Shown here one piece after another: positions 33,370 through 44,311 of a stretch of DNA of 64,000 bases (position 1 is its first letter; the number at the start of each line of letters is the position of its first letter). The notes beneath the pieces were generated by a model. That model saw only the letters and a program-made list of their open reading frames with translations. It was not told the origin of the DNA and did no database searches. The DNA lies in contig JAULSN010000001.1 in NCBI GenBank assembly GCA_033439765.1, positions 682,001-746,000 on the forward strand, written 5' to 3'. The stretch comes from Lasiosphaeria ovina (Eukaryota; Ascomycota; Sordariomycetes; Sordariales; Lasiosphaeriaceae). A program made the position numbers and the translations under genes.

Positions 33370-36039
33370 ATGGGTACAGGTACGGTTCAAGCCCATCTTG
33401 CGGCCCCCAATCCGAGGTCGATGCCGTTCAGAAGCTGATTGTCCCCAGGAAAGAAGGAAAAGACTCGCATTGAGCGGGAGGGGAAGGTCCGCGGCGACCC
33501 GAAAGTGAAGGGCGAAAACTTTTACAGAACGGCCAAGAAGGTCAAGAGTCTTAATAGGCTTACGGGGGGCAAGGCGCAGCGGAACGCGGAAGGAAAGGTT
33601 ACCCAGGCCGCTGCATATCAGAGCAGAGATGCGCCCAAGGCCGTCATCGAGCCTAACCGGCGGTGGTTCACCAATACTCGTGTCATCTCCCAAGACACCT
33701 TGACATCCTTTCGGGAAGCCATTGCCGAAAAGGAGAAGGACCCTTACAGTACGTCAGCCACCCACTACCCTTCACCTGCTCCTGCCTCTCCCGTGGGAGT
33801 CGGCCACCGGGCAGGTCCTGTTGGAGACATGCTGACATTGGTGCAGCTGTTCTGCTAAAGAGCAACAAGATCCCGCTCAGCTTAATCCGTGACGAAACAA
33901 AGACGCCACAAGATGGGATACTCAAACACAAAGCCAAGATGACGATTGAGACTGAGCCCTTCGAGCTGACGTTTGGCGCCAAGTCACAACGGAAAAGGCC
34001 AAAGCTCAGCTTCAACACAATCGATGATCTTGCAGCCAACACCGACAAGAGCCTCGACTCTTATCACGCAAGGCTGGAGGAGATCAAGCTACTCAACGGC
34101 ACCTCTGGGCCAGTGCCCGTTGAGGGTGAAGGCGAGGGTATTTTGGGAGAGGAAGACTTGACCATCTCGACTGCCAAGGAGGCGATTTTCCTCAAGGGCA
34201 CGAGCAAGCGTATTTGGAACGAGCTTTGTAAGTCTGTTGCTCGTTACCGTTTTGTGTTTTGCTAACCTCCCCTCCAGACAAGGTTATCGACTCGTCCGAT
34301 GTGCTGCTTCATGTGCTTGATGCGCGGGATCCTCTCGGCACACGATGGTATGTTTCTTCCTCCCCGTGACAGTCACGGATGTTATGCTAACCTGATGCCA
34401 CTATAGTCAGCATGTCGAAAAATACCTCGCCACCGAGGCTCCTCACAAACATCTTGTTTTCGTATTGAACAAGATTGACTTGGTCCCATCCAGCACAGCT
34501 GTAAGCCCCCTCATTTATTTCCTCCTGTCTCGCCGTATTTTATTTCCGTGCCACCTTGATGCCGCAAGTCGTCTGGTCTCCTCCATCCTGTCGCCTGAAT
34601 GCAAGGCGTAAAGAACCCCAGGGGTTTAGTCAGGATTCTTCCGCAAACTTGTTTGCTACATGGCAGAAATCCGTTACATTCCTGGGAGAGCAATATCCAC
34701 GTCCAACTTCCTCAGTCCCGTCTTGGGATTGGGGATTGACAGTCTCCGTTTTGAAGGCTGCCGCAGGATACCGGACGTGTCTCATTCGAGTTGAAGGCTA
34801 CCACTTCCCCCACGGTTAGCTCATGGTGGTCTTCTTAGTATTGATTCACACATCCCCACACCTTGCCCGCAATTTGCTATTGTCTCAATGTTCTTCGGGG
34901 ATGCTGACACTTTTAGGCCGCCTGGATTCGAGTGCTCCAAAAAGACCACCCCACATGTGCCATGAGGGCGAGCATGAAGAACCCCTTCGGCCGTGGCTCC
35001 TTGATCGATCTCCTCCGGCAATTCAGCATCCTCCACAAAGACAGAAAGCAGATCAGCGTGGGACTCATCGGCTACCCGAACACGGGCAAGTCGAGCATCA
35101 TCAACGCCCTGCGCGGCAAGGCGGTCACACGAGTCGCCCCTATTCCGGGCGAGACCAAGGTTTGGCGTACGTTACTCGCACACTGAACCTTATCTCCCGT
35201 TGCTAATAGGCCAACAGAGTATGTGACGTTGATGCGGAGGATATACCTGATCGACTGCCCGGGCATCGTACCCCCAAACCAGCATGACACGCCAGAGGAT
35301 CTTCTCCTCCGCGGTGTTGTCCGCGTCGGTTCGTGATTTCCAGTCCATCTCGAGCAAGCCGGCTGCTAACCCCGCCACAGAGAATGTCGAGAATCCGGAG
35401 CAATACGTACCCGCCGTCTTGAGGAAAGTCAAGACCCACCATATGGAGCGGACATATGAGCTCAAGGGCTGGAAGAACCACATGGAGTTCCTTGAACTCT
35501 TGGCACGCAAGTCTGGCAGGTTGCTTAAAGGCGGCGAGCCCGACGTTGATGGCGTTGCCAAGATGGTCCTCAACGATCTCATGCGCGGCAAGATCCCGTG
35601 GTTCACGCCTGCTCCCGAAATGCAACAGCATGACGGAGTGGTTCGAGAGGGCCGTGGAGGCCGTTTCGGCGAGATTCCAGCCAAGCGGAAACGCGACGTG
35701 AACGAGGCCACCCCTGGCGCCTCGGAGGGCGCAACTCCGGCGGCAGGGAAAGGAGCCGATGCCATGACGGACGGAGAGGATGACGGTTTCGAGGGCTTTA
35801 CGAGCGACAGTGACTCCGAGGATGAAGACGGGCCGGAGACGACGGCTCAGGATGACGGCGATGAAGATATGATACCCCTGGATGGTTCGAGTGATGGAGA
35901 GGACGGAGAGAGCGGCTCAGATAACGGCGAAGACGGTGGCGAAGCGGCGTCTGGCATGGACGTCGAGAGAGCTGCCGAAGTGGCCGAGTCCGAGTCAGAG
36001 GCTGCGCCAGTGCAGAAACGGCGCAAGAAGGCGAGATAG
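33370..36039 (+). CDS. NOG2: Nucleolar GTP-binding protein 2 (60S assembly GTPase)
   Basis: Eight exons: 33370-33379, 33449-33748, 33847-34227, 34278-34347, 34407-34500, 34917-35166, 35218-35328 and 35381-36039, encoding 624 residues. The GTPase motifs are circularly permuted, as in the YlqF/Nog2 family: G4 NKID (about 275) comes before G1 GYPNTGKSS (about 337) and G3 DCPG (about 379). The N-terminal NGP1NT domain ([36 protein letters not shown]) and an acidic C-terminal tail match Nog2/Nug2. It binds pre-60S particles in the nucleolus/nucleoplasm and gates export by occupying the Nmd3 region. Exon 1 is just 10 nt. Six introns are 50-98 nt but intron 5 (34501-34916) is 416 nt and contains an H/ACA snoRNA. 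Confidence 0.95.
34612..34853 (+). ncRNA. Intronic H/ACA box snoRNA, snR191-like
   Basis: It lies inside NOG2 intron 5; the ends are approximate. Hairpin 1 has a lower stem CCCAGG (34617-34622) with CCTGGG (34681-34686), an upper stem GGATT (34633-34637) with AATCC (34668-34672), and a terminal GCAAA/TTTGC stem. Box H, AGAGCA (34687-34692), follows at once. The pocket arms AGUCA (34628-34632) and GUUAC (34673-34677) complement rRNA UGACU and GUAAC, leaving U-A unpaired: the context of 25S U2258 in yeast numbering. The upper stem to box H distance is 14 nt, as the rule requires. The 3' domain has a CACGTCC/GGACGTG stem, a second possible pocket (GAGU ... UAGU) suited to U2260, and an ACA box at 34848-34852. 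Yeast snR191 guides both sites and sits in the NOG2 intron. Confidence 0.85.
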
Positions 36040-36394
36040 CCTCTGACAAGGCGTCCGGGTGGGACTGAGCCTCTCGGTTAGCCCGAGAAATAATACAACA
36101 AAGCTTGGAACAACCTCGAGTCTCCCGCTGCTGTGAACCATTTTCGCCCTGGTGAATTCCATAGTACCAACGAGCGCCTGTCACTTATCCACAGTCTCTA
36201 TCCTTGGGAAGAGCAGAAAACGGCCGTCTTCAACATGTGTCGCTACTGCTACAGGTCTCTCGCCATGTGTGCCATTGAAGGTCGTTCTGGGGATCTCAGG
36301 GGTAAGTAACAGAAACCAGCCTATATTTACGAACAAGGCATCAAAGCCAAGATCTACAACTTCCTTACGCGACTACACAATTCACTCGGCCAAT
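36040..36394. other. Convergent intergenic spacer
   Basis: 355 nt between the stops of NOG2 and the APH-like gene. Nothing recognisable is present. Confidence 0.6.
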
Positions 36395-38075
36395 TCATGT
36401 CTTTACACTCGCTCCGTCCCGATCTTCCTTCTCTTCGTCGCCCGGCGGACCCGGCGAAGCAGCAGCGGCAAACATGTCCCTAATCTGGCTGCAATACCGC
36501 TCCCGCTCCCCGATCTTGGCCAAGATGAAGTCGGGAGCGTCCAGGTCCCAGTAAGGCGCCACCACGCGGCCGAACTCGTCGAGGGCGCTGTTGCTCAGGT
36601 CGGCGAATCTCGGCTGGACGTGGAACATGAACAGGGCGTACAGCCCCGTCGGGCAGTCCAGCGCCCGCGCGTACCAGAAGTTACCCGTGTCCCAGCAGCG
36701 GCGGAGAATCTTGGTGTACGCGTCGGACTGGCGCAGTGCCGATTCTTCGGCCTCGAACACGTTCATGAATTCCTCGCGCGCCGAGGCGTACGAGTCCAGC
36801 TCCTCGCCGACGAGCTCGTCAATGCCCAAGGCCGACTTGCCGACCCCCGCACTCGAGAGCCAGGTCGGCGGGCTGAGCATCTCGATGGGACGCACGCACG
36901 CCCACTCGAGGTCGATGAGCCGCGTGATGTGCCAGTCGTCGTCCACGAAGATGTTGCTCTGGTGAAGGTCAGTCAGCGTGAGGACGAACGGCCCCCCGCG
37001 GAGTCGGCGGCTGGTGAGCTTGGGGAGTAGGGCTCGCATGGTTGCCAGGGCAGACAGCTGGGCTTCGCCATCTTCTTGGCTGTAAATCGAGTTTGGCTGG
37101 TGCCGGATACGGCTGTCGTGGCACGCGATCAGGTCCAGCAAGTACGGCTCTACCGATGTATACGTAAGGTCCCGTGGCATTTCCGTCGGGATGTTGCAGT
37201 TTTCCAACTGGTGCAGCTGAAACGCCAGCGGGCGGTTGGATAGCGAGAGCACGCCGCGATCGTCCATTGTCCACGAGCCTATTCGTGGGAGCGAGAGCTT
37301 TGCAGCGGAGAGAATTATCCGAGACAGGTCCCGGAAGAGGTTGGCCCTCCGGTCCGGGTCGCCGCGGTGTTCCTTCCAGGACTCGGAGAGCATCTTGCCC
37401 TCGCCGACGTGCTCGATGACCAGGTATCCAACGTCGAGGATGCTTCGCCGAGGGTGTGCGAAGTAAGGGGGGAGGGTTTGCCCAGACACCCACGCTCTTG
37501 CGCTGCGGAAGTACCATCTCAGCCGATTGAACAAGGATTCATTCTCGAGCGCTGTGAACTGTGACTCGCAGTTAGCGTGTGAATTGCCTCTCTTGAGAGA
37601 CATTCAGTACCGATTGCGTTCCCGGGAAACCAAAGCCGTAAAGCCGGGGTATGGGAACGGTGGGGCAGTTGCTATGCAACCAGATGTATGTGGCAGCTTC
37701 GCAGCGCAGCTTCTCATCGACGTTGCCGGGGAAGAAGGCTTCCCCGGTTTTGTACGGCAGAGGAAAACGAATGATGGCCCGCTCAGGGAGATTCGGATTA
37801 CGAGGTGAAGGGGATATATATATGGGGATGCAGGCATTGAAGCTGCCGTGGATCCATTCTCTCACATCTCCGAGCCGAAGATTTGCTGGGGATATATTCA
37901 GGTGCCGGGAAATAATTTCTGTGATTTGGGAGCGGCGCCGGCCGAGGTAGAGCCAAAATATAGCCCGCTTCTCTGGGTAAGATAGATTCTGTATGATATC
38001 GTCATCTTCTTTTAGCGCGTCTTGGAGGGTGATTTTCCCTTTGAGGAGTGGTAGAGCGGTCTCCATTAGGGGCAA
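36395..38075 (-). CDS. APH-family phosphotransferase (kinase-like)
   Basis: Exons 37611-38075 and 36395-37558 with a 52-nt intron (donor GTACTG, acceptor GTCACAG) encode 542 residues. The fold is that of aminoglycoside-phosphotransferase-like kinases. The N-lobe has RAIIRFPLPYKTGE and KLRCEAATYIWL (Lys/Glu pair region) and a VPIPRLYGFGF turn. The hinge is GYLVIEHVGEGKML. The catalytic loop LTDLHQSNIFVDDD holds the Asp base and Asn, and RLIDLEWACVRP replaces DFG. Such genes are expanded in Sordariomycetes; the phosphate acceptor is generally unknown. The C-terminal about 150 residues are helical and charged. A second in-frame Met lies at 38066. The gene sits next to an NLR gene in what looks like accessory DNA, and no secretion signal is seen. 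Confidence 0.85.
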
Positions 38076-38904
38076 TAACAGTGGTTAGGGGATTAATCTG
38101 CTCGATTTTGGGTATGTTGCTGTGTATAGAGGGGCTGTCTCGGCTTTGTACGCCGTGAGAAATTACCCCGCGGCAAGCATGGCCAGTCTATATTTTGCCT
38201 TTTCCCCCTTTTCATTTTTATCTCGGTAATTTCAAGTTACGCGACGATACTGAGCAGTGTCTGTGCGCTTGCTGAATTGAAGTTTTGCGAGTTGCTGTCC
38301 AGGGCGATCACGTACTTTACCTAAGACGGCGTTTTCGTTTGTCGTCTTCTTCCTCTTTTCGTCTCTTTCAGATACAGTTTTCCATGCCACGCCGGTTGGT
38401 TTCTTGCTTCTTTCCTTGCTTAGCTCCAAGCCCTCTGCAACTCTCTACCTACACCATAGTGTAGAAAAACACAAAACCGGCAATCGCACTACCGAGTCGC
38501 TATGAAGAGAGGACGACAAAGAGATAGGTCAAAGCGGGATAACAGGCTCTTGTTTACAAATAGGCGCCCTGGACAAGACACAGCAGTGGGCGGTTTGTGC
38601 TCTCTCGAACAGCCAAGAGACAATGCCTTTCGGAAAATCGAGACAATGAATAAATAAGGTATATACCTGCCTACATCATTACGACTACTTACCGGTTTGT
38701 TTTTTGTGTAGCGGCAAAGGTTCTCGGAGGGCACTAACAACATGCCTGATAAACACCTATGCCTACAACATGCTGAATATTTCGAGTACAATGCCTACAA
38801 CATGCTGGATGCTTGGAGCACAATCCCAACCTCTAGACTTCTATATTAACTCTGGCGCCTTACTCACAGGTTTGTCCAGTCCGCACTCTCCCGATAGAGT
38901 CATC
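38076..38904. other. Intergenic region with short direct repeat
   Basis: AT-richer spacer between divergent genes. A 17-nt direct repeat, ATGCCTACAACATGCTG, occurs at 38760-38776 and 38792-38808, just upstream of the acidic protein start. No gene is supported. Confidence 0.6.
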
Positions 38905-39450
38905 ATGTCTAACAACGGTAGCCAGGAGAAACATGACGCAGCAGCCCCGGAGAAGGAGCCGGAGCGGCAACCCTCGCCGCTGCCAGACTCGCCACTGGAC
39001 GAGTACAACACGAACCCCGCCGGGGGTTTGGTGTCTAGCGTGCGGTCGCTGCTCCAGCGGTCGCTTCGGAGAATGAAGAGGGAGAAGAAGCGTAAGCCCG
39101 GCGCCGCCGACCAGACGTGCATCCTAAAGCCGAGCTTGACTCCGACAGCTTCGGAGCTCGACTTGTCGAGCATGAACGCGGATGACGAGTGGGAGGAGAT
39201 CGCTGAGGAGGACTGCGAATACGATGGCGCCGCGAACGACGGCCGCGGAGACTGGTACTGCGAAGACGAGAACATTGACTTCGATGAGCTCGAGGACGCT
39301 GTCGGCTATGCCGTTTCTGACGATGCTGAAGGTGCCGACGAGGACGAGGACTTGGACAAGTCGGTCATCGCTGGGCAGCTGCTTCGTGCACCCGCGCAGC
39401 ACCGGTCCACCGGGCGTGACATGGGCTATGACACCCCTTCTCGTCGTTAG
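38905..39450 (+). CDS. Small acidic protein of unknown function
   Basis: 181 residues from the ATG in the context GTCATCATGTC; an open frame extends upstream, but its sequence looks non-coding. Residues about 1-40 are Pro/Glu/Lys-rich and probably disordered. A basic helix SVRSLLQRSLRRMKREKKRKPG follows (about 43-66) that could act as a nuclear or membrane-binding patch. The C-terminal half is very acidic (DDEWEEIAEEDCEYDG; DENIDFDELEDAVGY). I recognise no family. Codon third positions are GC-biased and the charge pattern is consistent, which supports coding. It lies between the APH-like kinase and the NLR and may belong to the same accessory block. Confidence 0.55.
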   Translation: MSNNGSQEKHDAAAPEKEPERQPSPLPDSPLDEYNTNPAGGLVSSVRSLLQRSLRRMKREKKRKPGAADQTCILKPSLTPTASELDLSSMNADDEWEEIAEEDCEYDGAANDGRGDWYCEDENIDFDELEDAVGYAVSDDAEGADEDEDLDKSVIAGQLLRAPAQHRSTGRDMGYDTPSRR

Positions 39451-40144
39451 CCCTTCATCTTGGATGAACACGGTAAGTCTGAATAGGTGACTAAATGATG
39501 GCTCAACTCTTGAGTAACCCAGTTTTCTCTTTCTCTTCTTTTGCTTATCTTGATCAACGGAATTTATTGCCACCATTAATTTCACTTTGTCTATTAGCCC
39601 CAAAACTTGCAAGTAAGTTACCCAAAGCCTGATGTAGGTGCTGTGTGAGTTTAACCCAACGTGATCTTCTTCTGTTTCTATTAATCTACTAAACTATTTT
39701 CTCATCTTTTATGTTTCCTCGTGTCAAGCTCACTGTTCCGCCTCGGCCCTTCACACATGATAAAGCCCAGCGCCTTTTTCTGGAATAACCCGCGGCTTGG
39801 AGCATGATGACGTGTGTAACCTAGGTAGGCAGTTGCTGATGAGGCACGAGAGAATGCGCCTTGGGCGTCTTGGGGGCCGTGCCTGGCGAGGCTGCTGATT
39901 TGTCGCTGCGGTTGCCGACTACGGAGGCTCGTTTCGACTGGCCGACCCATGGTTGACAGCCCCCTTCACACCACCCATCTGCTCATGTCCAGCCTCGCCG
40001 CCTCGAATTCGCTGCCGTGTCCCAGCCCTGACTTGTCGAGCTATTCACCATTCCATGATGTCTTGTATATATGCATTTTCCCTGCCGTCTGACCTGCCGT
40101 GAGCCTGTCTCAGTTTTAAGGATTCTCTCTAACATCGGGCCGCG
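39451..40144. other. Intergenic region, no gene seen
   Basis: AT-rich, pyrimidine-rich stretch (39500-39720) followed by the NLR promoter. Nothing else is recognised. Confidence 0.55.
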
Positions 40145-43100
40145 ATGAACGAGCCCGCCGGGCCGGGTTCGCCGAGAGCCCTCAATGTGACAGGTCTGAC
40201 GGTCCTCTTCGAGCCAAAGGAGCCTTCTGTCGAGTAAGTCAACGGGTTGATGGCGTCGCCTGAGGTAGCTAGCCACTCACGCTGATTTGGTGTTGCTTAG
40301 CATTGTGTTTGTTCATGGATTTACCGGCCATCCTGCGCGGACCTGGACCTGCAAAAAGGGCGATTTACCAACCGCAGATGGCGACGTCGAAGATGAGGAC
40401 GGCTTTGAGCTACTGGTGCCTGACTCCAGGTCTCAAAGGTTTAGCCTTTTCTCGAAGCCGTCTGCTGCGAAGGGCGCCAAATCCAAGACAGCCCACGTCT
40501 GCTGGCCTCGGGATTTGCTACCAGTGTCCATCCCTCATGCCCGCGTCTTGACATATGGTTACGACACCAATATGAGGCATATCCTCGGCCCACCTTTGAG
40601 CAGAAACACGGTCTACGACATCGCCAAAGACCTCTTATTTGTCCTGGAGGCTGACCGTCGCCATGAACCCTCTCGTCGGCTCCTCTTCGTTGCGCACAGC
40701 CTCGGGGGCATCGTCGTCAAGGAAATGCTGAGACAGGCCAGCTGTCAGACGGATCTCGACCTGCGCAAAGTCTTCGACTCAACAACGGGAATCGTCTTCT
40801 TTGGCACACCCCACGGCGGCGCGGACCCGCGCGGCTTTGTCCAGCACGTCGCCGAGACAATGATTCGGATCGCTGGGTTTTCCGCCAATAAACAGATAGT
40901 CAACACACTGCTGCCGTCGTCCGAACGCCTCAAAGAGCTGAGGGACGAGTTTGGACCCCTCGCGCATACACAGCAATGGACGATACATTCCTTCCAAGAG
41001 AGCATCGGCATCAAGGTCCTGGAGGGGAGGAAGGTGGTCGACGACAACTCATCCTGCCTGCACTCTCCATCTGTCGAGAGGACGCAGTACATTGTGCGAG
41101 ATCACATGGACATGTGCCGGTTCACAGGGCTCGGCGACATCGAATACACCAAGGTCGTGGCCGCACTAGATCGGATTCTTTCCAGAGAGCCGCTGTCCTC
41201 TGGGCAACCGAAACCAAAAAAGGGCAAGTCCCTCACTTCCGACGAACTGAAAGTACTTGTGGACTCGCTCCGGTTCGGCCAGCTCGACTCTAGGCACATG
41301 TCTATCAAGAACGCCCACGATAAGACGTGCCGCTGGTTTCTGGACAGGTCTGATTACCGTGACTGGCTTGATGACGGCAAATTGAGCGAGCACCATGGAT
41401 TCTTCTATATCAGAGGGAAACCCGGAGCCGGAAAGTCAACACTGATGAAGTTTCTTGTCGCACATTCCAGGAAGTCGATAGGGGACAAAATTCTGCTTCA
41501 GTTCTTCTTCCACGCCCGGGGAACAGATCTGGAGCAATCCACCACCGGAATGTATCGATCACTCTTGCTACAGCTCCTCAACCGACTTCCACAGCCCGAG
41601 GTCATATTCGAGGCTCTGGGCTACTCGTCTTGGAATAGCGGAGGCAACCATGAATGGCACGTGGAACCGCTGAAGGACCTCTTTGAAGAGGCTATCCGAC
41701 GGCTTGGGCGGGCCTCGGTGGTGTGTTTCATCGACGCAATTGACGAGTGCGACGAGGACCAGGTCCGAGACATGGTCACATTCCTCCATAGGCTCGGGGA
41801 CATTGCTATATCATCCGGCACCCACCTGCGGATTCTATTTTCCAGCAGACACTACCCAACCATCACAATCCCGACGGGCATCAGCATGACCCTTGAAGGC
41901 CAGGAGGGCCATGATCAGGACATCGTCACGTATATTGATGGCCGGCTGAGGATTGGCCGCACCGCTCTCGACCAGCAAATACGGACTCGACTACTGGACA
42001 AGGCCGCCGGCGTATTTATGTGGGTCGTCCTTGTCGTCGACATGTTGAACAAGGAGCGAGACAGGGGCCGAACGGGCCGCCGTCTCCAGAAAATGCTCGA
42101 AGATATCCCTGGCGACTTGCATAAACTCTTTTCCGATATTCTGACTCGAGACGGCGGCAACACGGACGAGCTGCGTTTCTGTATCCAGTGGGTCTTGTTT
42201 GCGCAGAGGCCTCTAGGTCCGGAGGAGCTCTATTTTGCCATCATCGCAGGGACCGAGCCGGACGAACTCTCAAAGTGGGACCCCCAGGAAACGTCACCAG
42301 ACGCCATCAGAAAGTTCATATTGAGTGCCTCCATGGGGTTGACAGAGGTGACAAATTCGGACCCTCCAACCGTCCAATTCATACACGAATCCGTCCGAGA
42401 CTTTCTCCTGGGAGCCGATGGCTTGAGAGAGGTGTGGCCAGACTCGATTGGCCGCAACGGCGATCGTCAGGGGCAAAGCCACCAGCGGCTAGCAGAGTGT
42501 TGCATCGAATACATCAACAAGATCAGCGCCGACAATTACTTCCTCGACTCTCACCTTCCACAGATAACGTTATTAACTAAAGAAAGACGTCTGGAAATTA
42601 AAATGTATTATCCGTTCCTGGAGTTTTCCATCACGGGGAAGCAGGCATCGATCGAGAAATATTTCTCGAGAAATTTCCACTTGCGGCCTGGCGGAGGCTT
42701 CACAACTTGTTCCGAAGCTTTTCAGTCAGATATCATACCGACAACGTTAGCATGCTGTATTTGCTGGCCGAGCAAAACGCAACAGCTCTTATCCGGGCAC
42801 ACCCGTACCGCCAATCTTGTTTGGACGCCAGCGAGGAGCAATATGGCACACCATACTTTGCTGCATTGTGCAGAAATTCCGCAGAAGCCGCCCAGCTTCT
42901 CCTTGAGGCCGAGACAGGGCCACTTCCACGCTGGCCTGAGACCTATGAGAATATGCGCGACAACAATTTCTTCGACCCCGGGTTCGTCTTTTCCCGTCGC
43001 ACTGGCGTCCTATTATACCTCGCAAAGGCTGGAGACGAGGCCGCTATCCGCTTGCTCCTTGCACGCAACGTCGACCCTAGTCGGGTAGACGAGTCGGGGT

Positions 43101-44311
43101 GCACACCACTACACGCGGCAACTAGAAGAGGGTCTACAACCATCGTGGAGCTGCTACTAGCCACGGATGGGGTAGAAGCTAGCTCAAGAGACAACGATGG
43201 TCAGACGCCTCTACATTCGGCCGCAGCATATGGACATAAAGCTATCGCGGAGCTGCTACTCGCCACGGATGGGGTAGAAGCTGGCTCAAGAGACAATAAG
43301 TGTCAGACGCCATTACATTTGGCCGCAGAATATGGGCGGGGGGCTATCGTGGAGCTGCTACTCGCAGTGGATAGGGTAGACGCTGACTCAAGAGACGAGT
43401 ATGGCCGGACGCCATTACATTTAGCCGCAAAATATGGAAGAAAGGCTACCGTGGAGCTGCTACTCGCAGTGGATGGGGTAGAAGCTGACTCTAGAGACGA
43501 GTATGGTCGGACGCCATTATACTCGGCCGCAAAATATGGACATGAGGCTATCGTGGAGCTGCTACTCGCCATGGATGGGGTAGAAGTTGACTCAAGAGAC
43601 GAGTATGGTCAGACGCCATTATATTCGGCCGCAAAATATGGACATCAGGCTGTCGTTGAGCTACTGCTAGCCACAGGACTAGTCGACCCCGAGGCTAGAA
43701 ACCGCCAGGGCGAGACACCGCTGAAAATGGCCGTGCTTGCCGGACACAAGGCCATCGTCGAACTATTACTGGCCACAGGTCGAGCCGACCTAGATTCAAA
43801 AGATAAGGACGGCAGGACGATATTAAGCGAAGCCGCGGCAACGGGAAATGGTCTCGCCCTTGAATTTTTACTAGCCACGGGCAAAGTTGACGTCGAGTCA
43901 AGAGACAACGCTGACCAGACGCCGTTTGGCAGGGCCGCTGATTGGGGATACAGCGATGTCCTCGAGGCTCTGATGGCTACAGGCAAAGTCGATATCAATT
44001 CGCAGGATAACTCTGGGAAGACTCCGTTTCGCCGGGCCGTCGAGGAACGGCAGTTTTCCAGTATTGACATATTGCTTGCCACCGGCAAAGTCGATATCAA
44101 TTCCCGGGACGACTCTGGGAAGACGGCGCTCCAGTGGGCTACCAAGGACGGTCCTCGGGGGCCTGGAGATTGGATGCACGATGTCATTGTCTGGCGTCTG
44201 AGCAATGCGAGTGACGATACTGATAGAACGCTGCTGGTCTCGGCTCCTGCGGCAAAGCAAGAGGTCGCCGTGGATATATTGCCGGTTTCGGGCACAGCCG
44301 ACCGGATCTGA
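40145..44311 (+). pseudogene. NLR-type protein: alpha/beta-hydrolase, NACHT and ankyrin repeats, split by a frameshift
   Basis: Exon 1 (40145-40233) splices over a 67-nt intron to 40301. The first frame encodes a SesB/PGAP1-like hydrolase domain (VFVHGFTGHPARTW; AHSLGG near residue 160; TPHGG). A NACHT ATPase follows, with Walker A RGKPGAGKSTLMK (about 402), Walker B FIDAIDECDED (about 505), LFSSRHY, and a helical arm ending FIHESVRDFLLG. Near 42621-42625 coding homology jumps to another frame, which continues through linker helices into 11 ankyrin repeats (43088-44210). The first frame runs on as nonsense to 43088. No GT-AG intron of usable length bridges the jump, so a small deletion is likely. 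Fungal NLRs are implicated in heterokaryon incompatibility and immunity-like responses. It could encode a truncated NACHT protein, be a pseudogene, or reflect a sequencing error. Confidence 0.8.
43088..44210 (+). repeat. Eleven 102-bp ankyrin-repeat units
   Basis: Exact 34-codon periodicity: unit starts fall at 43088, 43190, 43292, 43394, 43496, 43598, 43700, 43802, 43904, 44006 and 44108. The consensus is D-x-x-G-x-TPL-x-x-AA-x-x-G-x-x-x-x-VELLLA-x-D/G. Units 4-6 share almost the same protein sequence (DEYGRTPLYSAAKYGH) and very similar DNA, while units 7-11 are more divergent. Confidence 0.93.

Noticed and set aside
42621..42645. A short intron explaining the NLR frame change
   Set aside because: The only GT...AG pair that would join the frames encloses about 23 nt, far below the minimum intron size here (48 nt).
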